From: Rhodopirellula sp.
Lineage (GTDB): Bacteria; Planctomycetota; Planctomycetia; Pirellulales; Thermoguttaceae
Direction: 5' to 3'
Length of the DNA: 34,958 nucleotides
NCBI GenBank assembly: GCA_012728855.1
Contig: JAAYEH010000672.1
Location: 1-34,958 of the forward strand
Shown: in pieces, positions 6,876 to 17,195 of the stretch
Layout of the letters: every line of letters begins with the position of its first letter
Position numbering within the stretch: the stretch's first letter is position 1
The notes under the pieces: model-generated
What the model saw: the letters and a program-made list of their open reading frames with translations, nothing else
What the model was told of the DNA's origin: nothing
Databases searched by the model: none
Made by a program: the position numbers and the translations under genes

Positions 6876-9800
6876 TCAGTCGCGCTCGCTGCGATGACGT
6901 TCGGCGGTTGCCGCTTCCTCGTCATCCTCTTCCGACTCCATCGCCGCGCGGTGGGCGGCGAGGGTCTCGTCGTTGCCCGACATGGTTGAGGCGGGGTCCG
7001 TTCTGCCTCTTCGCGACGTTTCCGGTATTTTCTCGTGCGCGCCCGCCGAAGCGGTTGTCTCCGTGGGAACTTCGAGCCCCAATCGCCGTGCAACGGCGGC
7101 TTTCAGATCCATCGTGAGGCTGAACAATGTCGGCACGAGGAAGAGGGTGAAGACGGTGGAAACGACGAGGCCGCCCAGGACAACGGCGCCCAAGCCGCGG
7201 TACAACTCGCTTCCGGCGCCGGGAAAGAGGACCAGAGGGCAAAGCCCTAGGACGGTCGTGGTGGTGGTCATGAAGATCGGGCGAATCCGCGTCCGCACGC
7301 TTTCCTGGATCGAGGCGTTGGGGGTCATGCGGTCTTCGCGCATGTGATTGAGCGACTGGTGTACGATAAGGATCGCGTTGTTCACCACCGTGCCGACGAG
7401 GATCACGAAACCGAGCATCGTCAGCACGTCGAGCGACTGGGGCGGAACCGGCGGCATGCCGAAGACCATCTGCACTTTGAGATAAACGTTCAACAGCCAA
7501 AGGCCGAGAAAGCCGCCCACGGCGCCGAGCGGCACACTGAGGATGACCACCAGCGGATAGAGCCACGACTCGAACAGCGCGGCCATCAAGAGATAGGTGA
7601 TGAGAACGGCGAGGATGAAATTCCATCGCAGGGCGTCCCAGGTGGCGCGAAGCTTGTCGGCGGTGCCCGCCATACGGATGTGGTACTCGCCGCCGATCAC
7701 TCCCGACTGGCGGAGCGGCGCGATGATCTGGCTGTCGATCCGCTCGATGGCGTCTTCCAGAGGGACGGTTTCCGGCGGCATCACCTGGATGGTGATCGCC
7801 CGCTAGCGCTCACGGCGGTTGATTTGCTCCGGCCCGCCTTCGAACTTGTCGGCGGCGGCGGCCAGCAGCGGGATCAACTCGCCGCGCGGGGTGGCGATCG
7901 GCAGACCGGAGAGATCCTGGGTGCGAGTGACGAACCGCTCGTCGCCCATGACCGTCAAATCGATTTTCTTGCCAAGGTGATAATAGTCGGTCGCGTAGGC
8001 GCCATCGACCAGGGCGTTGACGGCGTAGTCGAGTTGCTGCTTGTCGAGCCCCATGTCGGCCAACTGGTCCCATTTCGGCAGCACGTGGATTTCCGGGCTG
8101 CTCAATTCCAAACTGGGAACCGGAAAAGCCATGGCATTAGGAACGACCCCCTGCGGGCCGCCCACCTGGCCCATGATCTGGCCGCCAAGTTGCACTAGAT
8201 TCTGCACGTCGGGACCGGTGATCTCCACGTCGATCGTTCGCAGACCCTGCAACCCGCGGGCGAAGAGGCTGGATTGGGCCGCGCGGGCGCGGGTTCCCGG
8301 AATCGAATTGCCCATTTGATTCACCAGCGGAACCAACTCGCCGGCCCGCAAGGGGTCCACCGCACGCAGGCCGAAGATGACGAACTTCCCTCGCGCGACG
8401 AAGAAATAGTCTTCGATCGGCGGGTACTGGAGCTTCCTGTTGGCCGGATCACCAACATTGACGTCCCAATACGGCTGCGTGCACCGCTCCAATTCGGCGC
8501 CGAGTTCCATGAGCCGGTCGATGTTATACCCGGCCGGCGGAAGCAATTGGCCAAAGACCAGATTGCGGTTGCCGTTGGGCAGGTACTCGACGTTCGGGAT
8601 CAACAGCCAGGTAGCCATCGCGGCCACGCCGACCAGCACGCCGACGACCGCCAGGCGGGAAATCAGCCCTCGCTGAATCACGGCGTTGATCGTGACAACG
8701 CCGTTGACAAACGCGCCGCCGATGCGGTCGGATAGCCGGGCGAGCCAGTGCCAGGGCGCCGCTGCCGTATGTCGCCAGAAGTGCTGTCGGGAATGTCGGC
8801 CACGCCGACGCGTTTGGCCGTCCGGCGCTTGCCGGCCGTTGGCTTGCGACTCGGCGCCGGCCGTTGGCTTGTGGGCGGCCGCGCCGGCGGAATCCTGCCG
8901 CGAATCGTTTTCATCAGGCTCTTGGCGGCGTTTGCGGAGGATGCGGGCGGTGGCCGTCGGTATCACCGTGATCGAGACGACCAGCGAGAGGGCCACCGCG
9001 GCGCTGATTGCCAAGGCGATGTCGCGGAACAACTGCCCCGCCTCCTCTTCGACGAACAACACCGGAATGAAGACGGCCAGTGTCGTGAGCGTCGAGGCGA
9101 CGACGGCGCCCCAGACCTCTTTCGCCCCGCGGACGGCAGCCTGAAAGGGCGGATCGCCCATCTGGTAGTGCCGATAGATGTTCTCCAGCACGACGACGGC
9201 GTTGTCGACCAACATGCCCACGGCAAATGCCAGTCCGGCCAGACTGATGACGTTGAGCGAACGCCCCATCATGTCGAGCATCAGGAAGGTGCCGATGATG
9301 CTCGTGGGGATCGCCAACCCGATGACGATGGTGGAGCGCCCGCTGCGAAGGAACAACAGCAGCACGGCCACCGTCAAGGCACCGCCGATAATAATGTTCC
9401 AAACAACAAGATCAATGGCGGAGTAGATATACTCCGTCTCATCGTAGACCTGGACGAGTTCCAACCCTCGCGAGGCAAGCAGGTTCTTGTTCAAATCGGC
9501 GGAGACCTGCCGGAGCCCATTCATGGTGTCGAGGACATTGGCGCCCGTTTCGCGTACGCAGTTCACCGCCATGCAAAGGGTGCCGAAATTCTTGACCAGT
9601 CCGTCGGGTTTCTTGTAGCCGAGGCGGACCGTGGCGACGTCGCGGACGTAGACCGCCGCTCCGTCGCGGCGGGTATCGACCAGTTGCGCGAGACGCCGGG
9701 TTCACAGGCCGGGATTGTGGGCCAAGCGCGCGCCTTCGAGGAGTCCGGCTACGTCGGGATTCGCTTTTTGAAACGCGGCGACCTCATCCGCGGTGGCCAC

Positions 9801-10235
9801 TCGGGGGCGAAGAATGAACCAGGCGATGGGCGAATCGTTGGCGCCGGAGGTGCTGATGACCGGTTCGTCGGCATCCTCAGGATACTCGGGCACTTGCTGC
9901 AAACGGGCGTTGACCTTCAGAAGCGCTTCGGCCAGATCGGCGCCGACGGCGAACTCCAGCGTGATCGTTCCCTGCGAGTTCATGCACTCGGAAGACATCT
10001 TCGTGACGCCTTCGACCCCCTTGAGCTGCTCCTCCTGCTCTTGCACGATCTCGCGCTCGATTTCCTGCGGGGCGGCCCCAGGCCAGACGGTGGAAATCGT
10101 GATCGTGGGGATCTGAACCTCGGGGGTCAACTGCATCGGCATCCGCATCAGTCCGATGAAGCCGAACAGCACGAACAACAGCACGCCGACCGCGATCTTG
10201 ACGGGATTATGGACGAAAGCTTCGATAAGCTGCAT
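6876..10235 (-). pseudogene. RND (HAE1/AcrB-type) efflux permease, broken
   Basis: Read from 10235 to 6876 in one frame this is an RND pump. It has the N-terminal helix with MRMPMQLTPEVQIPTI, GANVLDTM, the TM4 charge motif GMLVDNAVVVLENI, then LITYLLMAALFESWLYP and LVGTVVNNAILIV. Two stops interrupt the frame. TGA at 9702-9704 lies where about 90-110 periplasmic residues usually found between NAGL-type and VYVRDVA-type sequence are missing. TAG at 7803-7805 splits QINRRER from RAITIQV, as if a CAG glutamine codon had mutated. An extra cytoplasmic linker and an acidic tail are present. The start ATG lies 15 bases after the stop of the adaptor gene upstream. The pump is very probably not functional. 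Confidence 0.85.
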
Positions 10236-10250
10236 GGCACGTGTTGGGGC

Positions 10251-11636
10251 TTAGGGACGCGATTTCTTCGCTTGAGCCGGTGCGGCGCCGACTTGCTTGG
10301 ACGGTGGCGAGGGGCCATCGACGCGGCGGACCACTTGAACATCGCGATTGGGAAAAAGCCCTTCGTTGCCCTCGACGACGACCAGTGTACCCGGCTGGAG
10401 TGGACCTCGGACCTCGATCCACGCGCCGACGGCCGCGCCGACCTCGACCGACACCGGCCTGGCTTTTCCGGCGTTGGGATTCTTTTCGTCCTTCGGCGTT
10501 ACCGCGTAGAGCATCGGCGACGCTCCGCCGAGGATCAGCGCATCCTTGGGAACGACCAGTGCGCTGCCGCGGTCACCGACCGCCAGGGTCGCCCGCGCAA
10601 ACATCCCGGCCTTCAGCATCGTGCCCGAACCGGCGTCGCGATTCTCCAGACGTATCTTCACCGGGAAGCTCCGCGACCGCAGGTCGGCCTGGGGGACGAT
10701 GGCGGCAACGCGTCCGTCCCACGCCACGCCGGGCAGCGCATTGACCTCGACCCTTGCTTCCGCCCCCAGTTGCACATGGGGAAGATAGTTTTCCAGCACC
10801 ATCACCGCAACGTCCACGGATTTGGTCTCGACGACCTCCGCGACCGGAGATCCTTTGGCGATCCATTGCCCCACCTCGGTATGTTCGGCCGTGACGTATC
10901 CGTCGAACGGCGCGGCGATCGTGTGTTCGGCGATGTCGTCTTCCAGCCGCCGGATCATCTCTTCTTGCACCGCGACCTGGGCTCGGGCTTGTTCCACCTG
11001 TTCCTTGCGAGGCCCTTTGACGGCGAGTTCCAGGGCGAGCTTTCGGTCGGCATAGGTCTTGGCGGCAGCCTCGGCCACCGATGCCTGATCTTGAAGTTCA
11101 TCCTCGCTGGCGACGTTTCTTTGGTGAAGCGACTGAGTCCGCTTCAATCGCGATTCGGCGAAGTCCATCAGTGCCTTGGCCGCCTCCATCCGCGCGCGGG
11201 CCTGATCGATCTCCTCGGGACGGCTGCCGTTTTCCAGTTCGGCCAATTGTTGCTTGCGGAGATCGAGTTCCGCCTTGGCTGCAGCCAACTGGATGTCCAG
11301 CGACGTGGTTCGCAGCCTGGCCAGAGGCTGTCCGTCTCGGACCTCATCCCCTTCGTTCACGAGGAACTCCACAACGCGGCCCTCGACCGGGCTGCCGACG
11401 ATGCTGGTCCGCAACGGTTCGACGGTGCCGACGAATGTTTCGCCGATATTCAATTCCCGTTGTTCTGCGGTGGCGACGACCACCGGCGCCGGCGGCATCG
11501 CTCGCGGGCCTTGGGCGAACCCGCGGCCGACGCAAAACGATCCCGACATCACGGCAAAAACCATCAGTCTCGCCGGGATGAATCGCCGCCGTCGGATTGG
11601 ACCGGAATGAAGCGGAATTGTCACAAGAGGCATCAT
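10251..11636 (-). CDS. RND efflux periplasmic adaptor (HlyD/MFP family)
   Basis: This 461-residue membrane fusion protein would link an RND permease to an outer-membrane channel. After a basic start comes a signal-like segment (about residues 22-42, ending FAQG). The lipoyl half-motifs are VEGRVVEFLVNEGDEVRDGQPLA and IAAPFDGYVTAEHTEVGQWI, separated by a long alpha-helical hairpin (about 105-235). Beta-barrel and membrane-proximal domains follow. No outer-membrane factor gene lies nearby. It is the first gene of the minus-strand operon and looks intact although its permease partner is broken, so it is either a recent orphan or serves another pump. Confidence 0.85.
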   Translation of the reverse strand: MMPLVTIPLHSGPIRRRRFIPARLMVFAVMSGSFCVGRGFAQGPRAMPPAPVVVATAEQRELNIGETFVGTVEPLRTSIVGSPVEGRVVEFLVNEGDEVRDGQPLARLRTTSLDIQLAAAKAELDLRKQQLAELENGSRPEEIDQARARMEAAKALMDFAESRLKRTQSLHQRNVASEDELQDQASVAEAAAKTYADRKLALELAVKGPRKEQVEQARAQVAVQEEMIRRLEDDIAEHTIAAPFDGYVTAEHTEVGQWIAKGSPVAEVVETKSVDVAVMVLENYLPHVQLGAEARVEVNALPGVAWDGRVAAIVPQADLRSRSFPVKIRLENRDAGSGTMLKAGMFARATLAVGDRGSALVVPKDALILGGASPMLYAVTPKDEKNPNAGKARPVSVEVGAAVGAWIEVRGPLQPGTLVVVEGNEGLFPNRDVQVVRRVDGPSPPSKQVGAAPAQAKKSRP

Positions 11637-11793
11637 CGTCGCAACTCCACGCGGCGCCGGGCTGGATTCGAGGAGGCGGGAAGACCGCAGGCGGGAAAAG
11701 GTATATGCCTTTAATCATACCCACCCTTCGGGATGGGTCAAGCAGCGAGATGGCGATCAGTCCGGCCTTTCCGGCAGCCGGACTGCTTCTCTA

Positions 11794-11906
11794 GGCGAGC
11801 GGCAGAAATTCGTAGCCCGACTCTCCGAGTCGGGACTGGCTTCGAAGCCCGGACTCGGAGAGTCAGGCTACGTCCGAGGCGGGTAGGTTCTTTTCTGCCG
11901 CTCGCC
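11794..11906. repeat. Nested inverted repeat (palindrome within a palindrome)
   Basis: Outer arms GGCGAGCGGCAGAA (11794-11807) and TTCTGCCGCTCGCC (11893-11906) enclose imperfect inner arms at 11811-11834 and 11848-11872 built on GACTCTCCGAGTC. It looks like one dispersed element inserted into, or flanked by, another. Confidence 0.85.
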
Positions 11907-11971
11907 CTATCAGGCCGTCCAAGCGACTGTGGGGAATATGGGCCTCGCGCCTGTTACCGAAATCACGGCAG

Positions 11972-11980
11972 TGATACAAT
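11972..11980 (+). promoter_or_regulatory. Possible extended -10 promoter for the histidine kinase
   Basis: TGATACAAT fits an extended -10 (TG-N-TACAAT). The -35 region is weak (TTACCG at 11954-11959, 15 bases away). Start of transcription near 11987 would leave a leader of about 67 bases before the ATG at 12054. Confidence 0.4.
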
Positions 11981-12053
11981 AGGGGGGCAGCAGTTGGAAC
12001 GGAGGGCGGACAGCGGGCACGCGTGCCAAGGGCTTTTGACAGGGACGACAGCT

Positions 12054-13253
12054 ATGTCCAACGAATTGACGTCGGCAGATACGCCCGACACGTATTATGC
12101 CCCGGCAGGTCGCGACACTCCGCAGGTGTTCGCGCGAAAGCGGGAGATCGTCAGCCGAACTCCTCTGCTGGCGGAGGCGCTAAATGCCATTCCCGGCATG
12201 GTGATGATCCTCAACACGCACCGGCAGATCGTGGCGGCGAATCGAGCCATGACACGGGTGCTGCAGGCGGCGACGGATGACCTACTGGCAAAGCGGCCGG
12301 GCGAAGTCGTGGGCTGCCTCTGGCCCCCGGAGGGCCCGGATGGCTGTGGAACCAGCCGGCATTGTGTCACCTGCGGCGCCGTGAATGCCATATTGGAAAG
12401 CCAAACCCAAAAAACCCAAGTGGTACGGGAGTGCCGGATCCAGACGAAGGGCGACTCGGATTCCGGGGCAATGGACCTGAGAGTGGCCGCGACACCGATC
12501 GAAGTGGAGGGTGAGGCATTTATTGTCCTGGCGATTGAGGACGTCAGCGATTCGAATCGAATGTCGGTGCTTCAGCGGGTGTTCTTCCACGACGTGCTCA
12601 ACACGGCGGGCTGCATTTCCGGCTACGCCGACTATCTGGCGAGACAACATGAGGCGGTCGATGAGATCTCCGAGTTGCTCGTGCGGCTTAGCGACCAATT
12701 GGTCGAGGAAATCAATGCCCAGCGAGACCTGGTCTTGGCGGAAACGGGAGATCTTCAACTTCAGGTCGACATGCTCACGACGAAGCAACTCCTTGACGAT
12801 CTGCGCGGCCAGTATCTCAAGAGTCCGGTTGCCGGGGATCGCAGCATCGAAGTGCGCAATGTGTGGGGCGGAGTGATCTGGACGGACCAGCGAATCCTAA
12901 GGCGGATTCTGGGAAACATGCTGAAGAACGCGCTGGAAGCTACGGCCGCGGGCGGAACGGTGGCGATCGGATGTTCGGAAGAAGGCGATCGCGTGGCGTT
13001 CACGGTCCGTAACGCCGAAGTGATGCCGGCGGAGGTTCAGCTTCAGATGTTCCAGCGGTCGTTCACTACCAAGGGACAGACCGGCCGAGGAATCGGGACG
13101 TACAGCATGAAATTGCTCGGTGAGCGTTATCTCCATGGTAAGGTCAGCTTTGTCAGTCGCGAGCCGGACGGGACCGTGTTCACCTTAACCATTCCCAAGG
13201 TGCTCCGACTCGAAGCCGTTAAGCCCGCCCCGCCGGCTAGCGCCGGCGAATAA
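12054..13253 (+). CDS. PAS-domain sensor histidine kinase
   Basis: The 399-residue soluble kinase would sense a signal through a PAS domain (about 40-165) and phosphorylate a response regulator not found here. The PAS region has a four-cysteine cluster (C88, C98, C104, C107), a possible metal, heme or redox site. The H-box is VFFHDVLN with His179. The N-box is NMLKNALEA (from about 288). The usual DxGxG loop is replaced by VRNAEVMP, and the G2 box is GRGIGTYSMKLL. This variant ATPase is seen in a known subfamily, so activity is plausible. The ATG at 12054 is chosen because earlier in-frame starts lie in repeat DNA; AGGGA lies upstream of it. Confidence 0.82.
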   Translation: MSNELTSADTPDTYYAPAGRDTPQVFARKREIVSRTPLLAEALNAIPGMVMILNTHRQIVAANRAMTRVLQAATDDLLAKRPGEVVGCLWPPEGPDGCGTSRHCVTCGAVNAILESQTQKTQVVRECRIQTKGDSDSGAMDLRVAATPIEVEGEAFIVLAIEDVSDSNRMSVLQRVFFHDVLNTAGCISGYADYLARQHEAVDEISELLVRLSDQLVEEINAQRDLVLAETGDLQLQVDMLTTKQLLDDLRGQYLKSPVAGDRSIEVRNVWGGVIWTDQRILRRILGNMLKNALEATAAGGTVAIGCSEEGDRVAFTVRNAEVMPAEVQLQMFQRSFTTKGQTGRGIGTYSMKLLGERYLHGKVSFVSREPDGTVFTLTIPKVLRLEAVKPAPPASAGE

Positions 13254-13307
13254 ACACCAGGCTCTCAACTCTCGACCTGACCAGACCAGCAGAAAGGAAA
13301 CGTCCGC

Positions 13308-16184
13308 ATGAGAAATCGGGTTGGTCGAACATTATTGCAGGCTTTTTTCGCCGTCGGACTTGCGATCGTAATGCTCCCCGCGGCAAACGGCGCCGATTCG
13401 CCACGGCGTTTTGTTCGCTCCCAAGCCCGCGAGGTTCGCGTCAGTGCTCGAGTGGACCTTGTGGTCGTCGGAGGCAACGAGGGCGGCATCGCGGCGGCGT
13501 GGACGGCCGCTAAAGCGGGGGCTTCGGTGCTCATCGTCAACGGCAATTACTTCTTCAGCGACGACGTATCGGCCAAGGCTCGTTACTGGCTCGCAGCGGA
13601 CGAAAGGCCGAATTCCGAATTCTCTCGAGCTTTGTTCGGTGACCGCAGCGAGAGGCAGACGGAGATAGTGCCCGCCGAATACAAGAAAGCCATCGAGAAG
13701 CTATTGCTCGATGCGGGAGTCCGCTTCCAGTTCAACAGCCGCCCGGCGGGCGTGCTCGTCGACGGATCGGGAGAGGTGGCCGGTGTGGTGACGGCCAACA
13801 AGGCCGGGCTGCAGGCGGTCGTCGCCAAGGCCGTGATCGATGCGACTCCGACGGCCGCCGTGGCCCGCATGGCCGGCGCGGCGACCACACCCTGGCCGGA
13901 GGATAAGGTGGTCGTCAGCAGGGTCTGTTACGGGGCGGATGTTGCCGGTGGGCGGAAGATCGGCAAGTTCTGCGAGTATTCGCTGGAAGTGCCGATGGCG
14001 GAAGGAAGCTGGACGGAGCGTTGCCGGGCGGAAGTGCTGCTCCGCGAGAAGTTCAATCGCGTCGACGCCAAGAAGGCGCACGCGCACGCGATGCACATGG
14101 TGGAGCCGGTATCGATCGTCTCCGAATCGCGGCAGAGCGGGGTTCTCGGGCAAGACGCCGAGTCGCTGGATCTGGACGTTTGCCGTCCGCGCGGCATCGC
14201 GCATCTCTACGTGCTCAGTCAATCGGCCGACGTGAGGCGAGACTATGCCGAGAAGCTGACGCGACCGGTCTTTTTGGCCGATCTGGGAGTGCGGATCGGC
14301 AACCTTGTCCACAGGCAGACTCAATCGCGGCTGATGCCGTCTGAAGTCTCGGTCCGGCCGCTCGACGCAGCCGCTTTTGTCGAAGGCACCGATGTCGCGG
14401 AGGTTCTCACCGGCCACCGGCGATACGTTCGAGTGGATCTGAAGACCGTGCGTCAGCCGGAGACGTCCGTGCCGGTGTGGGGGGAGTATGATGTTGTGGT
14501 GGTGGGAGGCGGAACGGCCGGCATTCCCGCGGCGATTGCGGCGGCCAGAAACGGCGCCAAGGTGTTGATCGTGGAGATGTTGGGCCTGCTGGGTGGCAAC
14601 CGGGAACTGGGCACCCCCGGCTACTGGAAGGGCTATCCCTATGGTTTCAACCGGCTCGCATGGCGTGCGGCGGAGGCGTTTGAAGAAGCCCGCAAAGCGG
14701 ACGTGGACATCTGGTACAACACGCTCGCCTGCGGCGCGGTGAAGCGGGCGGACCGCGTGGCCGGCGTGGTGGTCGCCACGCCTCTGGGACGCGGCGCCGT
14801 GCTGGGCAAGATCGTGATCGACGCCAGCGGCGACGCGGATGTCTGTGCTGCGGCGGGCGCGGAGTTTCAGTACGTCAACGACGGGGATCTCTGCCTTCAG
14901 GAGGCGTCCTTTCGATGCCTCGATTTGTACGCCAATGTCTTGCCGCTGGACCACGCCGACGTTCACAGCCTGACCATGCACCACGTACTGGCCCGGCAGG
15001 CCGGCAAGCAAGATATCTGGGATTTCTACCCGATGGTCGGACTCCGCGAGACACGGCTGATCCGGGGCGACCACGTCATCGATATCCCGGACCAGATCCT
15101 GCGGCGGACGTATCGGGACCTGATCGCCGTCTCTTGGTCGGCCTACGATCCTCACGGATATCACGACAGCGATTACATTTACGCGGGCCTCATGCCGCTG
15201 ACGAAGCACGAGACGAAACCGGGATTTGCCACCGATATCCCGCTGCGGTCGCTGCTGCCCGCCGGGTTGGATGGGATCCTGGTCGTCGGCCGCTGCCATT
15301 CAGTGACGCACGACGTGCAGGCGTCGGTGCGGATGAACGCCGACCTGATCAACGAAGGCTATGCCGCCGGCTGCGTCGCCGCGCAGGCCGCCCGGACCGA
15401 CACGCCGCTCCGGCAAATCGACTTGGGACCGATCCAGGATCACCTGGCGGAGATCGGCAACATATCCCGCGAGGATCGGCTGCAGCGGTGCATCGACATG
15501 CCCGAGCCGAGCGACGAACAATTGGACGCCGCCGCGCGGGATCCGTCGACGAAGGTCGCTCTTGCCCTCCTGCTCCGCGATGGCCGGCGGAGCCTGCCAC
15601 TTCTAAAGGCGTCGTTCGCATCCGAGCCGACGCTGGTGAAAGCCAAGGCGCTGTGCGTGTTGAAAGACAACACGGCGGTGGAGTACCTCGCGGCATGGCT
15701 CCCGAAGCAGCCGCTAGGCGAAGGAACGGCGTATCAGTGGGATGCCTTCTTGAGCGTCTCGGACGTGGAGAGCGTGATGTGGCTTCTGGGGGCGGCCCGC
15801 GATCCGCGGGCGGTTGCTCCGCTGGTGGAGAAGCTCAGACAGTGCGGCACGGGCGGGACGAGCTTCAGCCATATCCGCGCGATCACCAGGGCACTGGGGC
15901 GCATCGGTAGTCCCGCCGCGGCCCCCGCCCTCTGCGGGTTCCTCAAGCGCGAGGGGGTGCGAGGGCACGTCGACGTCGCGGGAAATCCGCAGTCGCTGAA
16001 GGCGGAGTCTTTTGTGAAGTCGTATATCGAGCTGTATACGGCCGGCGCCTTAGTCCGCTGCGGAGATCACGATGGTCTCGGCAAAGAAATCCTCACCGCC
16101 TACCTCGACGACTGGCGGGGCATTTTCGTCCGCTATGCCGGCCACGTGTTGAACGAACCGGCGGCTGAAACCTCCAGCAAGTGA
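13308..16184 (+). CDS. Exported double FAD-dependent oxidoreductase with HEAT-like tail
   Basis: The 958-residue product starts with a signal peptide (residues 1-29, ending ANGAD). Two FAD-binding Rossmann segments follow: VDLVVVGGNEGGIAAA near residue 50, which is atypical, and YDVVVVGGGTAGIPAA from about 394, which is canonical. LGGNRELGTPGYW and the later DASGDAD match the FAD_oxidored family common in planctomycetes. The C-terminal ~230 residues are alpha-helical and resemble HEAT repeats. AAGGAAA precedes the ATG. The substrate is unknown; oxidation of a carbohydrate or polyol in the periplasm is a guess. The stop overlaps a possible GTG of the next gene (GTGA), so the two are probably one transcript. 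Confidence 0.82.
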   Translation: MRNRVGRTLLQAFFAVGLAIVMLPAANGADSPRRFVRSQAREVRVSARVDLVVVGGNEGGIAAAWTAAKAGASVLIVNGNYFFSDDVSAKARYWLAADERPNSEFSRALFGDRSERQTEIVPAEYKKAIEKLLLDAGVRFQFNSRPAGVLVDGSGEVAGVVTANKAGLQAVVAKAVIDATPTAAVARMAGAATTPWPEDKVVVSRVCYGADVAGGRKIGKFCEYSLEVPMAEGSWTERCRAEVLLREKFNRVDAKKAHAHAMHMVEPVSIVSESRQSGVLGQDAESLDLDVCRPRGIAHLYVLSQSADVRRDYAEKLTRPVFLADLGVRIGNLVHRQTQSRLMPSEVSVRPLDAAAFVEGTDVAEVLTGHRRYVRVDLKTVRQPETSVPVWGEYDVVVVGGGTAGIPAAIAAARNGAKVLIVEMLGLLGGNRELGTPGYWKGYPYGFNRLAWRAAEAFEEARKADVDIWYNTLACGAVKRADRVAGVVVATPLGRGAVLGKIVIDASGDADVCAAAGAEFQYVNDGDLCLQEASFRCLDLYANVLPLDHADVHSLTMHHVLARQAGKQDIWDFYPMVGLRETRLIRGDHVIDIPDQILRRTYRDLIAVSWSAYDPHGYHDSDYIYAGLMPLTKHETKPGFATDIPLRSLLPAGLDGILVVGRCHSVTHDVQASVRMNADLINEGYAAGCVAAQAARTDTPLRQIDLGPIQDHLAEIGNISREDRLQRCIDMPEPSDEQLDAAARDPSTKVALALLLRDGRRSLPLLKASFASEPTLVKAKALCVLKDNTAVEYLAAWLPKQPLGEGTAYQWDAFLSVSDVESVMWLLGAARDPRAVAPLVEKLRQCGTGGTSFSHIRAITRALGRIGSPAAAPALCGFLKREGVRGHVDVAGNPQSLKAESFVKSYIELYTAGALVRCGDHDGLGKEILTAYLDDWRGIFVRYAGHVLNEPAAETSSK

Positions 16185-16192
16185 GCATCGAG

Positions 16193-17077
16193 ATGAATCG
16201 ATCGAGTCGGCTTGCCGTCCTGACGGTGTGGATTCTGGCCTGCGCAGCGTCTGCCAGCGCCGAAACCAAGCTCTTATGCAAGAGGCAGTCGCAATACAAC
16301 ACCATTTTGGTCACGGAAGGCCCGCCGGGCGTGCGGACGCTGCGTTTCGAGGAAGGCGGCGCCCGGCAGAGCGTGGTGAAAGTCGGAGATCCCGGCCATC
16401 TGGAATTGCCTTATGCGCGGACGATCCTCGCCGGCCTGGCGTTCTGTCAGCGGCCGCAACGAGTGCTGATCGTTGGGCTGGGGGGGGGGACGATTCCAAT
16501 GTTCCTGCGGAAACACTACCCCGATCTGGTCATCGACGCGGTGGAGATCGATCCGGAGGTGGTCAACGTCGCCAAGCAGTATTTCGGGTTTCACGAGGAT
16601 CCCCGCATGCGAGCCTACGTCGCGGACGGGCGGCGTTTCATCGAAGAATGCCGGCAGCCGTACGATATTATCTTTCTCGACGCCTTCGGCTGCGACAGCG
16701 TTCCCTATCATTTGGCGACGGAGGAGTTTCTCCAGAGCGTGCGGCGGGCGATCACCGCGGACGGAATCGTCGTGGGCAACATCTGGAGCCGCGGCTCGAA
16801 TCGGCTGCACGACTCGATGGTGCGAACCTACCAGGAGGTCTTCGACGAGTTGTACATCCTCGGAATTCGGTTGGCCGGCAACGAAATACTCATTGCGCCG
16901 GCACGAAAGCGTCGCGTCGAAAAGGACGATCTGGTGCGGCTTGCCGCGATGCTTGCGCAGGAGAAGGGATTCCCATTCGATCTGGGCGAATTGGTCGGTT
17001 ACGGCTTCGAGTATGCCGAGGAGAAAATGGGCGATGGACGAGTGTTGAAGGACGATGCCAAGGAACCTCTTCCGTGA
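16193..17077 (+). CDS. Exported spermidine-synthase-fold protein
   Basis: The 294-residue product has a signal peptide (about residues 1-23, ending ASAE) ahead of a spermidine-synthase/methyltransferase fold. VLIVGLGGGT (91-100) is the nucleotide-binding loop, VEID (117-120) is the acidic strand end, and FLDAFG (161-166) holds the catalytic-region Asp163. FLDAFGCDSVPYHL resembles the spermidine-synthase-like proteins that are often fused to transporters, so true polyamine synthesis is uncertain. I prefer the ATG at 16193; a GTG at 16181 overlaps the previous stop. An aminopropyl- or methyltransferase fold outside the cytoplasm is odd because its usual cosubstrates are cytoplasmic. Confidence 0.78.
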   Translation: MNRSSRLAVLTVWILACAASASAETKLLCKRQSQYNTILVTEGPPGVRTLRFEEGGARQSVVKVGDPGHLELPYARTILAGLAFCQRPQRVLIVGLGGGTIPMFLRKHYPDLVIDAVEIDPEVVNVAKQYFGFHEDPRMRAYVADGRRFIEECRQPYDIIFLDAFGCDSVPYHLATEEFLQSVRRAITADGIVVGNIWSRGSNRLHDSMVRTYQEVFDELYILGIRLAGNEILIAPARKRRVEKDDLVRLAAMLAQEKGFPFDLGELVGYGFEYAEEKMGDGRVLKDDAKEPLP

Positions 17078-17195
17078 GATTTCTCGTGCAGGTGCAACCG
17101 TTTGACGAGTAGCTTTGGTGAGGTATCATGTAGACTTCTGCAGCACGATCATGAATCGGGCGATTCATGTCGAGACAGTCAGAAGGGAGGGTGCC

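Larger units (their letters stand above)
11637..12053. other. Intergenic region with repeats between divergent genes
   Basis: This 417-base gap separates the adaptor gene (minus) from the histidine kinase (plus). It holds a small hairpin (AGTCCGGC at 11759-11766 with GCCGGACT at 11777-11784), a nested inverted repeat (11794-11906) and a probable promoter near 11972-11980. No coding sequence is visible. Confidence 0.7.

Noticed and set aside
8748..11714. A 988-codon open frame on the plus strand opposite the RND operon
   Set aside because: It is rich in His, Arg, Asp and Gly with no domain, and mirrors true coding on the minus strand; GC-rich antisense frames are often open.
13701..15299. A 532-codon minus-strand frame inside the FAD oxidoreductase
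   Set aside because: Antisense shadow; the plus strand has a signal peptide and canonical FAD motifs.
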